Shown: one piece after another, positions 1-10,170 of the stretch
Layout: each line of letters begins with the position of its first letter
Numbering within the stretch: position 1 is the stretch's first letter
Source: Folioceros fuciformis
Lineage: Eukaryota; Anthocerotophyta; Anthocerotopsida; Anthocerotales
Direction: 5' to 3'
DNA length: 33,676 nt
Assembly (NCBI GenBank): GCA_049999805.1
Contig: JBNGIO010006101.1
Coordinates: forward strand, 102,684 to 136,359
Program-made: the position numbers and the translations under genes
Notes under the pieces: generated by a model
Told to the model about the DNA's origin: nothing
What the model saw: the letters and a program-made list of their open reading frames with translations, nothing else
Database searches by the model: none

Positions 1-19
1 CTGTTTATAAACTGCGCAG

Positions 20-514
20 GACGCGGATATTTTGTGGTTGCGCGACCCTTTCCCGAGATTTTCCATGGAAGCCGATTTCCAGATTGCCTGTGATAAGTAT
101 AGCGGCACACCCACTGACGTGGCCAATTTGCCGAATGGAGGGTTTGTGTATGTCCGCTCCAACGAAAGAACACGGGACTTTTACAAATATTGGTACACTT
201 CCCGGCTCAAACATCCACATAAGCATGATCAAGACGTCTTCAATTACATTAAGGGGGATCAGACCTATCAGAAGATTGGTATCAAGGTGGAGTTCCTAGA
301 TACGCTTTACTTTGGAGGGTTTTGCGAGGTGAGCCAGGATTTGGAGAAAGTTTGCACTATGCATGCCAATTGCTGCACGGGCCTCCAGAGGAAACTGATG
401 GACCTAAGGTTAGTTCTCAAGGATTGGAGGCGTTTTACCCTCCTCACTCCTCTCCAAAGGACAATGCAGAGTGTACATTGGCAAGCTCCTCGAGAATGCA
501 AACTCTCGTTTTGA
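20..514 (+). CDS. Nucleotide-diphospho-sugar transferase (GT77/At4g15970-like), 3' exon
   Basis: This is the last coding exon of a glycosyltransferase whose 5' part lies left of the window. It opens after an intron acceptor (ends gcgcag at base 19) and reads DADILWLRDPFP, the DxD-containing core of the PF03407 nucleotide-diphospho-sugar transferase family. Further family blocks follow: NGGFVYVRSN, HDQDVFNYI, YFGGFCE and CTMHANCC, then LRLVLKDW near the end. Plant members are Golgi type II membrane enzymes related to the arabinosyltransferases RRA and XEG113 of GT77, acting on cell-wall glycans. The fragment is 164 codons and ends at TGA 512-514, about where Arabidopsis homologues end. The donor sugar and acceptor cannot be read from this piece. 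The signal anchor and catalytic N-terminus are outside the window. Confidence 0.85.
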   Translation, partial: DADILWLRDPFPRFSMEADFQIACDKYSGTPTDVANLPNGGFVYVRSNERTRDFYKYWYTSRLKHPHKHDQDVFNYIKGDQTYQKIGIKVEFLDTLYFGGFCEVSQDLEKVCTMHANCCTGLQRKLMDLRLVLKDWRRFTLLTPLQRTMQSVHWQAPRECKLSF

Positions 515-1592
515 GGACTCTGAGGATAGTCTGCCCTCAATAGACCCTTCGTAAACCTCTTGCATGGCCGGCGCAGCTCTGTATGGCGTGGAGACACGGG
601 GTCGGAATGCACCCCGCTGCAGTGCCAGAGATACGGACGGGCGACCTTGGGTTAACAATCCTTAAGGTAAGGAACATTCAAAGGTGAGGGCATTCCAAGG
701 TGAGGTGAGCGTAAGTTCCCAGCCTGTTACTCCTTGTGCGGCCAATTGACCTACCCTGTTCCTCTCCTTCCCTTTTTCCACAAAGTGTATACTGTTGTAC
801 ATCAATTGAGAATGTACACGCTCCATTTATATGTATGTACTTTATTTATCCGATGAGAAGTGTGTGACTCCATCCAAGTTGTGTTCAGCCGTTTGGGTGC
901 TTGATTTTTTTTACATTCTATCTTGTTGTGTAGTTGAATTGGTATGTGGAGATGGCTTTGTGGCCGTTGAAAAATGCCCTTATGATGTTGTTGGACTCTA
1001 CAATATTATATTATTTTTTTATATGTTTGTATAAAAATACTTCTAAATTTATGACATATAGACGAAGCTCTTAGGTAAGTCACACTATTTGTTGAAAGAA
1101 AGACCTTCTTGAAAGGCAAACCTCAAAGAACTGCCAATTAGAGCTTCAATTCTCTTTCAACCTCCTTCTCGTAGTAGGCTACTATGTTTAGAAGTTGACT
1201 TAGGGTCCGTAGGAACAAATTCTACTAATTTAAGTACCTTGTCGTCTCTCTAGTTTAAGTACCCTTAACTGGTGGATTTTTCCCCTTGTCCTCATAGTTG
1301 TTGACATAATCTGGGTTGTCCCCCTAGTTCACTTTCCTTAATTGGCTTGTCCCCTAATTTCCTTCCGTCATGGATTTTTCTGTCTACTTTTATAATAAAC
1401 TCTTCATAAAGCTTTGCCATAGTTCTCACGAAACTTTGCCACATACTCTATGAAGCTTTGCCATAGACTCCATGCAGCTTTGCCATTGATTAGGTCACGA
1501 TTTTGAGTCTTCCCTCCATAAGATTATCTAGTAACTCCAGCAAGATAAGACTCGCACTCGGGAAATGCGTTTGGGTTATTAGTCGACTCAAT
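515..1592. other. Non-coding stretch, 3' of the glycosyltransferase
   Basis: No supported gene. The first few hundred bases probably hold the 3' UTR of the glycosyltransferase. From about 790 the sequence becomes AT-rich with T runs, and it contains the 22-bp repeat array listed separately. A 67-codon ORF at 831-1034 is hydrophobic and low in complexity, and I do not regard it as real. Confidence 0.5.
1402..1489. repeat. 22-bp tandem repeat, four diverged copies
   Basis: The core ctttgcca recurs at 1412, 1434, 1456 and 1478, exactly 22 bp apart. The units run 1402-1423, 1424-1445, 1446-1467 and 1468-1489 and differ by several substitutions each, so the array is old. It lies in AT-rich intergenic DNA. 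Confidence 0.85.
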
Positions 1593-2543
1593 TCAGCTGG
1601 GTTGGCTGAGGACCAACCTGGCGTTGGCGCCATCGTATAACAACCTTCCTTCACTCAGCAAGTCCCTACCAATGACAGCAACCTGAGGAAGGTCCGCGTA
1701 CCGGATGAGTAAGGATGGGAAGTGGCGTCCGCAGAAGGTGATCTCCATCCTGCTGACCAAGACCACCACGATGCCTCCCACAACTCGGATACCTCTGACG
1801 ACAGCGGCGTACTCGTCCCGGTATTCGCTATTGAGGAAGTGGAGCAGCAGAGACAGATCGAATGTGGTTTGGTTGCAGCCCGTGTCTGCCAGCACCGCAC
1901 TTTGATTGAACCACATTCTCGGGTCGCTCTTCCGGCCGAAGGACAGAGGCAGAACAGGCGCGAAGAACTTCCCGTTGGTTGCCATGAGCGCTTCCCCTGA
2001 CGACTCCAGCTCACTTCCGACTTTGAAGAAAATGCCGAAACCAGAGCCCGCCGGCTTGTCCTCAGCCACGTCCACATGGTGCTTTCCCGTGGGAACAACG
2101 ATTTGTCTGGAGACAAACACGAAATGCCCCTCGTGATTCATCCTCAACTCATCCTTGCTGCTTAAGTAGCGGCCGATGATGCTCGGAATTTCGTCATTCC
2201 CCATGCAAGCCACCACCCGGGCCAACTTCTGTAGCTTGGCCGCCACTTTGCTTTCAGGAACGTTGAAGGAGCGTTTCTGGAAAGGGAAAGGATGCTGCCG
2301 TAGAAGCTCCTGCTCTGCACCGCTTGACCTTCCCTCACTGTCTGCCCGTCCATCGACTCGGGTCCAATGAAGACAGGCCGAGGAATCATCAACAAGAGCC
2401 TTGCCCTTACCTTTGCCCTGACCCTTGCCCTTGCCTTGGCTCTTCCCCTTGCTAGTCCGCTGCGAAGCACTCGTGGCGCTCCCTCCAGCGCTTCCTGCGG
2501 CCGCTCCTGCAGCGCCATGACCGGCGCATTGTGAGTCTTTCAC
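1593..2543 (-). CDS. Stand-alone retropepsin-like aspartic protease ORF
   Basis: An uninterrupted 316-codon frame. Residues 30-48 form a Gly-Lys-Gln-rich basic stretch. LADTGCNQTTFD (DTG at 220-222) matches the catalytic loop of single-domain, retrovirus-type aspartic proteases. VAVIGRDLLSEGRL (residues 288-301) matches the hydrophobic-Gly-Arg-Asp-Leu-Leu block that closes such domains. Retropepsins act as homodimers and occur in Gypsy/Copia polyproteins and in domesticated DDI1-like proteins. No reverse transcriptase, integrase or LTR is visible nearby. The frame as listed opens with GTG and runs further upstream to an in-frame TGA without an ATG. A spliced 5' exon or truncation is therefore likely, and the first in-frame ATG is at residue 114. 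It could be a retroelement fragment or a co-opted gene. Confidence 0.5.
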   Translation of the reverse strand: MKDSQCAGHGAAGAAAGSAGGSATSASQRTSKGKSQGKGKGQGKGKGKALVDDSSACLHWTRVDGRADSEGRSSGAEQELLRQHPFPFQKRSFNVPESKVAAKLQKLARVVACMGNDEIPSIIGRYLSSKDELRMNHEGHFVFVSRQIVVPTGKHHVDVAEDKPAGSGFGIFFKVGSELESSGEALMATNGKFFAPVLPLSFGRKSDPRMWFNQSAVLADTGCNQTTFDLSLLLHFLNSEYRDEYAAVVRGIRVVGGIVVVLVSRMEITFCGRHFPSLLIRYADLPQVAVIGRDLLSEGRLLYDGANARLVLSQPS

Positions 2544-3111
2544 GTGCCTCGTCCTTTCCCTAGAGGGATTTCCAGGACAACAAAATATCCCCCCTCGTTC
2601 AGACCTTGTCTCCGAGATGTAGCCGCCTGTTCCTCCTGGTTTTCGTCATTGATCTGCATCCCATGCCATGGGAACCGTAAATCACAACCAGGATGTCATC
2701 TCGAATCGGGCAAAGCCAGCGTTCTATGCAGACCAATCTCAGCAGTGCAACGGCACGAGAGACAACCTTGATTGGCGTAGTAGGGCACAGTCTTTCCTCC
2801 ACCTGCAACTGCGGCTTTGACATAGCTTCCATCGCCTGTAACAGTGGCAGCAACAGGAAATCCATGGAGACGCTAGTTATTTTCGGCGGGATGGCTCTCA
2901 AGATACCTATGTTGCCACGGTCCCAGTCATGGCACCAGAAAAACTAGGTGAACCAAACGACTTGTCGAGCAGCATCGACATGAGCTTGAAGCTTCCAATT
3001 TTTTTGGAAGCCAAAAGAAGTTCTGCGGACGTTCCTTCAAGACATAGCGAAATTCTGATCGTGCTAAGTCGTCTCAAAAGGCAACAATACAAGAGTACAC
3101 AATATACATGC
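2544..3111. other. Intergenic, between anoctamin 3' end and protease ORF
   Basis: This stretch holds the anoctamin 3' flank on the minus strand and the region upstream of the retropepsin ORF. Short minus-strand ORFs at 2599-2901 and 2907-3092 show no recognisable domain. Part of this DNA could hold a 5' exon of the protease ORF, but no splice junction stands out. Confidence 0.4.
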
Positions 3112-6100
3112 TCAGACGTGAAGAGCTTTATCAGTCTTGCTCGACTCCAATTTACTCAACATCTCAAGTGAGAAACAATCTTGGATCCTGTTACGCCTCA
3201 TTCGTTTGGCCTTCACCCATGCCGGCTCCTGCGCAAGCAAAGATTGTTGTTCGCCTTGTAAAGAGCACAAACATTTCGTCTCCTCTCCGGACTAAAAACA
3301 ATGTCGCAATCTGTGGACTTTACCTCTGGAACAAACCAAGAGAAACCAAACTTCGCGAGCAACAACAAATGCTCCATCACGAGAATCACTGCCAATCCTG
3401 GTTCGATCTTCCATCGTCCGACTTCATCGTACAGACATACTAGAAGTGCACAATTGGTGACGATTGCGACAACGCCAAGATGCTGCGCAATAAACAATGG
3501 TGAAGGCAGGCTCAGCGTTACGAGGTTATTGAAGGTGTTAGGCGGTTCGGAAACTCAAAACCACCGACCTGAAAAATATTTAGCCATGCACCGATGGAAG
3601 CTGCCGCATGGGGCACAGGCCGTCGCATAATAGCAAGCAACTTGAACGAATCGGATCTGATCTCCATGAGGTTGTTCTGGAAATACAGGAACAGAGAGCT
3701 CACACACCACGTGGCTGTTGAAGCCGCTAGACCAGAAAAGGACAATCCTACTATTGCGATGAAAGCTAGTAATAGAGCGTACAAGGAGTGCAAGAGCAGA
3801 AACAAGTGGGAACGCGCACGCAAACATAGTAACCATGCCGAACTGCAAAGCAAGCTCAAGGAAGTCTGCCAGCAGAAAAACGACCGGTTAGACACATGCA
3901 ACTAATGTCAGTGCATTGCAGAAGAACATCAATGACTCTCACCATCGAAAAGGCCATCCTCCCAGTCATCACAAATGCTTGCTGCATAGGGTGGCTTCAG
4001 GTATTCTTTGTGGAGTCGAGATGAGTAAAGTTTCTCACTTTTCTCTCCGGTTTCGTTCTTCTCGTCCTGCTCCGCCCTGGTTCACATGACATCATCACCT
4101 CAGTTTTCTCAGAACGCTAGTTGGAGTATTAGGTCGATGGGTAAGAGACTTAAAACCCGGATGCTGCCAGCCACATACTTGTAGGCCTTATACTGATTAT
4201 ACCGATACGAAAGGTATGGGATGAGGTTCTCCGAAACATTGTTGATCAGCTGCAAGGTGCAGGATGGCACAAATAATCATGTCACAAGCACAATGGAGAG
4301 ACAGATGGCAATCTCAGCAACCAATGCACATCGACATAACCACAGAGCTATAAACGAAATTGACCGCCGCCGGAAGCAATTTCAGTGAGAGATGTAGTGC
4401 CAAACACCTCGGAAACTATCAATCTTTCTGTCAGGATTCGACGCAGAACCTTGAAGTCTCTATGGAACAGAGCATGATAGAACAATCCGATATATGATTG
4501 CATGAAGTAGATTCCAAAAACCTGTCAATGTACAGAGGGACAACCACATGCGTGATCAGTTCAGCGAAACGCCGTCCACCAACATGGGCTAGCGAATGAA
4601 CAACCAGTGTGAACAAACCTTATATACAAGGCTGTCAGATTTTGCAGACTCTGTGGGATAACGTTGAGTTTTGGAGAGCTTCATCGCAACTTTGCCTCCG
4701 ATTCTTGTAAACAGTTGAATCGATAGAACATAAACAGCAGTAAGCGCATACCTACCATGACAGAAAAAAATTCAGAGACATGTAAGGGCTCATGAACAGA
4801 GGAAGGAAACGCCCACAAAGGTCTGCATTAAACCATGCATACACAGTCATGCCAGGTTAGTCCAGACCATATTGCATAAACCTTTTACCTCAATGCCTCA
4901 TAAGACGTGATCTTGCTGATGTGCGCATAAGTAAGTTCAAAAGGCAGCTGCAGACACAAGATCCCAGTTATCACAATGGCGTTGTTGCGAACACTCCTCA
5001 GCTGTTCCAGCCATTCATCCCTCTGGAGGAGTCTATTCTCAAGCTCGATAATACTTGACTCCACACGCTGATGCTCATTGAGCACTCCTTTCAGCAGTTT
5101 TTCTTTCTCCTGCTGGTTATAGTGTCTGCTCACAATGTGCTCACCGTAATCGGAGCTCATTCCCCACCTGCAAAGAAGAAATCAGTCATCAATGTTGCAG
5201 GCCAAATAGGTCATTATAGACATGCTTCTGAGTTACCTCGTCAAAAGCTCTGCATTTTTACGTTTCCAGAACTGCAGAAAGACCACTGCCCATATGACAA
5301 CAAATATTGAGAATAAAGATGGAACATATGGCTCCCAGAATCTGCAGCAATTTTGAACAACCGCACGTGGCTTGTTAGTCCACAGAGTCTGTACTCATCG
5401 TGCAAGCTGCACAATCATGTCAAAATTGGGTATCCCATAAACAGATTACATGCTACGGATGGAGCAAGATCTTACCCAAGATTTTTGAAGTAAAAGAACA
5501 GACCCAACATGGCAGGTAGGGCAAGCCATTGAGTGTACATCCCTAAGAAAGCAAAGTATATACCAATCTGCAAATGTCAGCCCAGGATAAGTGCCAGTCG
5601 CTCTGACCACTGTCTAGCACACTGAAATTAACTCCTCAACTCAGCTTCAGTTATTCACACATTACCTTCGCTCCGAGGTAGGTGTAAATTGCATCTATGG
5701 GCTGTGACGTGAGGCCCAACCAGTTGTATGACCAATTCTCAAGCAGCTCCTTCCGTTTGCTTTCATCTAGCGAAAGTGGTATATCACGTCAGATGACGGT
5801 AGTCTGAAATAGAATTTCAGCTCATATGACAATATAGACCTATGAAACCCATACCATGCAGAGGAAAAATCTCCTTGACAATATTGGCAGACTCTAGACG
5901 AGGTACCAAGGGCTCCCCTGGCTTGATGTCCAATACCACATCCCCGATTGATATCCGGGAACCAGATTCAAGCGCCTGTAAAGGCACATCAGATGCACTA
6001 ATACGTAAAGGAAGCACACTCATGGATCTTAAAGTTTTTGCCTCACTAGAAGAACTGCGCTGATGGCAATAGTGAGGTGTACACAATATCCTGCAATGAG

Positions 6101-6773
6101 AATTTCAGCATATCTTACAGCAGTGTGCAGTAGTGTGTCGTAACATTCATAACGCTCACTCCAGCTGAACAAGGAATTGTCATATGGCTGACGGACAAAG
6201 GCATCTTGATGCTCCCAGTCAAACACAGCATCCAGCCCTAGGCCAATCGCAATGAAGCCAGTGAGCGACCGCCTTCCACATGACAAAACAGATTAAGAAT
6301 CTCAAAGTAGAAGCCACTGTAGAGTCAGTAGAATACCGATGAAAGTGGGTTTTCTGATCTGTAGCCTTCCAGCCGTCTTTCCAATCACAGCAGGCGGGGC
6401 TGCAACCTATGCTTACATGAAGTCACCAGTTAACAACTTTCGCAATACAGACTTTGCTCACACCCAGGGTAGTCCTTCCAATTCAGGAAGCTGGATGCAT
6501 TCTAATTTAAAGTGAAGCATCACTAGACTCTTCTGCTAAATGCTCGTCTCTCTCGACCCGTACCTTGAGGAAGCAATCACTGTTCACTCCTTCAACCTTC
6601 TCCACAATCAACCCGTTGTACCGCAACAGTGACATGAGTAACTCGACGGGATCGGTTCCTTTCACTGACTTCGATTCCGGTGCCTGCGGCAGGTTGCACA
6701 CTATGGCAACCTCAAAGGACGGGCTCTCCGATTGCTGCCCACCATCTTCACTAGGATTGCTCCCCAAGGCCAT
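3112..6773 (-). CDS. Anoctamin/TMEM16-like membrane protein, 16 exons, 699 aa
   Basis: A complete plant anoctamin (At1g73020-like), the TMEM16 family of Ca2+-linked ion channels and lipid scramblases. Exons (high to low): 6773-6564, 6406-6337, 6237-6119, 6059-5855, 5766-5666, 5567-5476, 5341-5237, 5167-4889, 4751-4619, 4521-4408, 4249-4179, 4076-3943, 3865-3783, 3676-3569, 3482-3324, 3228-3112. All junctions keep phase. Visible blocks are DAFVRQP and [12 protein letters not shown] in the cytosolic N-domain, [14 protein letters not shown] before TM1, [14 protein letters not shown] (TM1, about 236-260), [15 protein letters not shown] (about 280-300), [32 protein letters not shown], and a C-terminal block with [18 protein letters not shown] and PEEPAWVKA. 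Length is close to Arabidopsis (about 665 aa). The start is the first in-frame ATG, in an acidic N-terminus beginning [12 protein letters not shown]. Channel versus scramblase activity cannot be told. Confidence 0.93.
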
Positions 6774-6980
6774 AGAATGGTGAACTAAGCACCTGATAGG
6801 CAGTAGTGGGCGCGCCACTCAGAAACTGCTTCCAAGGCCTCTCCATGTTTCAACCAGGCACTTGGGCAAACGCGTCCACGATTTCCACCCTCAATGCACA
6901 CATAAAGAATGCTATACGGCCATGAGCCTCACCTAGTAGAAAGATTCCAAGGGATTCCTGCCCTGGTGCAACACAGATCT

Positions 6981-7240
6981 TCAATCCCGCAGCGTGCTCG
7001 TCAGGTCGGCTGACTTCGACAGCAAATCACCCAACAAACGCATCCCCTGCGTACATGGAACAGAAGCGGGTGAAACATTTGCAGACAAGAAAACTGATCA
7101 ACCCCAAGAATCGGACTCACCTGTGTCGCAGCCAGCGCTCCTGCACAGAAACGCTCGGGATCAAGCACAACATTACCCAACGCAGTGCGCGACGCCACGG
7201 ATGGTACACCATAGCTCAAGATGAAGCTGCCACCTACTAC
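6981..7240 (-). CDS. Unidentified gene, last two exons (partial model)
   Basis: Two minus-strand segments join cleanly. Exon 7240-7121 has a CACAG acceptor and a GTGAGT donor; it encodes 40 residues including LSYGVPSVASRTALGN and LDPERFCAGALAATQ. Exon 7046-6981 encodes GMRLLGDLLSKSADLTSTL and ends at TGA 6983-6981. Phase 0 is kept and the peptide looks protein-like. I do not recognise the family. A further exon end with donor GTAAGG at 7424 (reading WPQAFDPAM) and a segment near 7600-7700 may be upstream pieces, but I could not connect them without stops. The stop lies about 200 bp upstream of the anoctamin ATG on the same strand, so anoctamin transcription must start in or near this 3' end. 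It could also be a decaying gene. Confidence 0.4.
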
Positions 7241-8291
7241 CTGTGCGCAGCGGCCAAGTGGTGGCCACGCCAGGTGTAATTCGGGACCCGATATAAATAT
7301 GTAATCTGGTCGTACAAATCCTGATAGAATAATCCCCTGATGAATCACCCCCGAACTTCCTTCAATTCGATAGGTGTACGTTCACCTCCACCCATTTCTG
7401 GGGCGTGGGCTGGTGGTCCTTACCATTGCGGGATCAAAGGCTTGTGGCCAAAATGCATGTTTGTCACAGGTTTATGCCTGCTTCCATGGATTAAGCTGTG
7501 TACCGGTCAGATTATTCTTATCGATATATACGGGAGTCCTCATTGATAAGCTTTCACTAGCGTGATGGCTCTGTCTAGCAGTCCCACCAGTACCTACCCC
7601 ATTACAGTAGTTCATCACCGTGCGAACTGCTGCTTCGGCTTCGATCTGCAGCTTAATGAGGTGATTGAAGATGTGGCATGGCTGACCCATGGAGGAGGCT
7701 ATTGTGAAAAAAAAGTTTTCGAGGAGCCTATCAAACCAGGAGCCGAGCTGATGATCTACAGGTGAACGTTGGTGCGTGCTTTGATTGAGCATGAGATGTT
7801 CGTACGATGAAAGCTGTGACCCATCCTTTGTCCTCCATGCTCTTGATTGCCGTAATTCTGCGGCAGAGCTGAGAACCCACAAATTGTCACCAGTCCTGAA
7901 GAGAAAATCATCAAGGATTCCCATGAAATGCGGCGCGCAGAACACATGAAAAGGAGGCAAGCAATACAGTCACTCCTTGTGATTACAGCACCAGCCAAAT
8001 CTTAAACTTTTGCAAGGTTGTGCTGTGTGCAAGGTTGTGTTGTATTGAGTCCGAACCCAGACTTTTCATGAGCGCCATCGTAATTGTGCGGGAACGGTTG
8101 GACCACAGCGTGGATCCTCGAGCTCTCTTTAGAAGCGCAATTCAGTACTGCTTTCCGGTTCCCAGTTAGATGCTGACTTGAATTTGTAAGGAGTCTTTTG
8201 TCCCTACGTGCTCGGTGGGAGGAAAGGCACTGCGCAGTCCTTGGGCCTCCGAATGGCAGAAGGGGAGCGAATTCGTCCTGTTGTCAACAAT

Positions 8292-8301
8292 NNNNNNNNN
8301 N
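8292..8301. other. Assembly gap (10 N)
   Basis: Ten undetermined bases interrupt the sequence. The true gap length is unknown, so distances across this point are unreliable. Confidence 0.99.
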
Positions 8302-8393
8302 TTTGTTACCTCTTGTTTATCTCCCGGCCCTTGATGTGGAGAGATTAAGGGAAGACCGAACGAAGCTCTGAGTCATGGTCGAATTCAAACAGC

Positions 8394-8397
8394 AAAA
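8394..8397 (-). terminator. Probable Pol III T4 terminator for tRNA-Ile
   Basis: The first run of four T on the minus strand downstream of the tRNA, about 40 nt after its 3' end. RNA polymerase III stops at such T runs. The trailer is longer than usual, but no nearer T4 is present. Confidence 0.5.
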
Positions 8398-8436
8398 TCG
8401 ACGACATCCTCCCTAAAGTTCGATGTCGATGGCCGA

Positions 8437-8510
8437 TGGCCCATACAGGTCTCGAACCTGTGACCTTCGCGTTATTAGCACGACGCTCTAACCAACTGAG
8501 CTAATGGGCC
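8437..8510 (-). tRNA. tRNA-Ile (anticodon AAU)
   Basis: A 74-nt intronless cloverleaf on the minus strand. The acceptor stem GGCCCAT pairs with ATGGGCC, followed by discriminator A. The D arm contains AGTTGGTTA. The anticodon stem TCGTG/CGCGA (one G-T pair) carries loop CTAATAA, giving anticodon AAT, read as isoleucine after A34-to-inosine editing. The T arm is ACAGG-TTCGAGA-CCTGT. CCA is not encoded, as expected of a eukaryotic nuclear gene. Internal A and B boxes (the D and T arms) supply the Pol III promoter. All stems are intact, so the gene is probably functional. Confidence 0.97.
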
Positions 8511-8879
8511 AACTGACATAACAAGGAAAATTATGTATATTTTAATTCTCTTGACTGCAAAATCTACACACTCAAGAACAAATGAAAAAAAATCGTTGAA
8601 CTTCACAGTACAACCCTTGACGTAACATCCCGTGAGCCAGATGCCTCCACGTAGTTACCCAGTTTTTTTCCAAGCACCTATCACCTTGAGCCAAACTGCA
8701 GCCCCGGCAATTCAGGCAGTGCCAAAACTAGTGCCTTACGAACCAGGCAGGTAGGCAGATCACAGAAAATCTGTGACGCATGTGCAGTGCTCCACCGTGG
8801 AGTGACGCTGCGCCGTCATGCTCGTAGCTGCCAAGTACTCCCTCCCCTTCTTCACCGGAGCTGGATTTGATTTATGGCA
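8511..8879. other. Intergenic, nothing recognised
   Basis: Between the tRNA 5' flank and the PPR relic. I see no ORF with protein-like composition and no clear repeat. Confidence 0.5.
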
Positions 8880-9193
8880 AGCCATCAGAAAACTCTGAAC
8901 ATGGTGGCAAATTGCTGGATGGTGTCCTCTCTCATTCTCTGAACCAGGTCTGAGGCTGCTGCACTGTCCCTTTCTGAGGAGTATCCTGCGATAAACGAAA
9001 TCCAGGCCACTAGGTCTCTTTCAGGCAACAAACCAAAAACCTGGTGTGCATGAAGCACGCACCCAGACTTTTCATACACGTTCATCTAACTGCCAGCGTC
9101 AAGTACATGAGCTGCGAGCCCTTCCTCTTCAACCTGTGCATGCAGCTGTCTTCCGACATGCAAAGCTGCCTAATTTGCACATGTCTGCAGGAG
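8880..9193 (-). pseudogene. PPR-protein pseudogene fragment
   Basis: Reading the minus strand in one frame gives LLQTCAN, a stop, ALHVGRQLHAQVEEEGLAAH, a stop, then NVYEKSGCVLHAHQVF, LLPERDLVAW, FIAGYSSERD and LVQRMRED. This is the phrasing of PLS-class pentatricopeptide repeats (HxQ, MYxKxG, PERDxVxW, IAGY, LFxRMRxDG), which bind organellar RNA. TAG codons at 9172-9170 and 9088-9086 break the frame. Normally conserved residues are altered near the 3' end, and only about two and a half repeats remain. No start, transit peptide or C-terminal E/DYW domain is present. The piece is therefore a dead fragment, probably from a larger PPR family. Confidence 0.85.
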
Positions 9194-9527
9194 GAACACA
9201 AATGTAACGGAACTGCATAAATCCGGGCTTCTTCTTGCATGACACAGCGAAGGGAAAGGGTTCCTTTCTGAAATGAAAGTATCTAAGGATACTTTGTTAT
9301 GAGGATCGGTGACTCATTTCTTCAAGGCTTAAATGATTGGCAGGTCCATTACCAGCAGCATCACTATCAAATGCATACTGCAAAATTGATCTACTACATG
9401 AACTCTATCGTTCACTCTTCAATGACCCTTGAACTCTAACATTCACTCTTCAATGACCCCTCTCTACTCAAGTGGGAGCTGGGAGCTACATTGAACATTG
9501 GTCGACCCTTTTGATGAGATTGTGCTC

Positions 9528-9605
9528 AATGTGGAGAATCTATTATAAATAAAAATATGAAGAAAGAATGTGGAGAATCTATTGTAAATAAAAATATGAA
9601 GAAAG
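9528..9605. repeat. 39-bp tandem duplication
   Basis: Units 9528-9566 and 9567-9605 are nearly identical (one visible difference, ttat versus ttgt), beginning aatgtggagaatctatt. A third unit begins (aatg) and then diverges. Confidence 0.9.
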
Positions 9606-9690
9606 AATGATGGTATTAAGTGGTAGAATATTTTTCTTATTTTATGATGGTCTTAAGTGACGGAAATCCTATAATTATCTATCTAAGGAG

Positions 9691-9773
9691 CATGTTACCA
9701 CTCTCAAATTGTAATAAGTTTTGGTTTGCGAACGAACATGTTACCACACTCAAATTGTAATAAGTTTTGGTTT
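9691..9773. repeat. 46-bp-spaced direct repeat
   Basis: Copies at 9691-9727 and 9737-9773 share catgttaccac followed by ctcaaattgtaataag and ttttggttt, with one mismatch. Confidence 0.88.
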
Positions 9774-9824
9774 TATCTTGGTCATTGCATTATTGACTGC
9801 ACAATCTAGTCATTAGATTAAGCT

Positions 9825-9998
9825 TGTAGACCAGACTAGTGACTGTTGTTCTAGTTGTTTTCAACAAGAGATGCACCTCACTTTCCATACACCACCATGA
9901 GACCACAATTCTAATCACAAGGCTCAAGGACTGTAGACCAGACTAGTTAGTATTGTTCTTCTTATTTTCAACGAAAGATGCATATCACTTTCGAACAT
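9825..9998. repeat. 107-bp-spaced diverged duplication
   Basis: Copies starting at 9825 and 9932 share tgtagaccagactagt, then ttgttct, ttttcaac, agatgca and cactttc in the same order. Divergence is higher than in the neighbouring repeats. Confidence 0.8.
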
Positions 9999-10097
9999 AG
10001 TGCCGATGATGAATAATACTTCACTACAAAGACCCCACCAGGAGCCCTGGGCTATGACATCACAAAGGCAAGGATTGAGGAGTAACATCAATTTGAG

Positions 10098-10165
10098 TTT
10101 AGGAGCTCAAGAATATGGAAACACTTGATTGTTTAGGAGCTCAAGAATATGGAGACACTTGATTG
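10098..10165. repeat. 34-bp tandem duplication
   Basis: Units 10098-10131 and 10132-10165 both read tttaggagctcaagaatatg and then cacttgattg, with one substitution visible. Confidence 0.9.
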
Positions 10166-10170
10166 TTAGT

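Larger units (their letters stand above)
7241..8436. other. Mostly unassigned DNA with possible upstream exons
   Basis: The minus strand carries a 162-codon ORF at 7472-7960 and a candidate splice acceptor near 7700 followed by residues such as MGQPCHIFNHLIKLQ. These may be exons of the unidentified gene to the left. I could not build a consistent model. The part between about 8000 and the N gap shows nothing recognisable. Confidence 0.3.

Noticed and set aside
831-1034. 67-codon hydrophobic ORF
   Set aside because: T-rich low-complexity DNA yields Phe, Leu and Val codons by composition; no start context or homology visible.
1402-1489. CRISPR-like regular repeat
   Set aside because: The 22-bp units are directly adjacent with no spacers, and the genome is eukaryotic.
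7472-7960. 162-codon minus-strand ORF
   Set aside because: No recognisable domain as one continuous frame. Parts may be exons of an unidentified gene, but I could not build a phase-consistent model, so I did not call it as a CDS.
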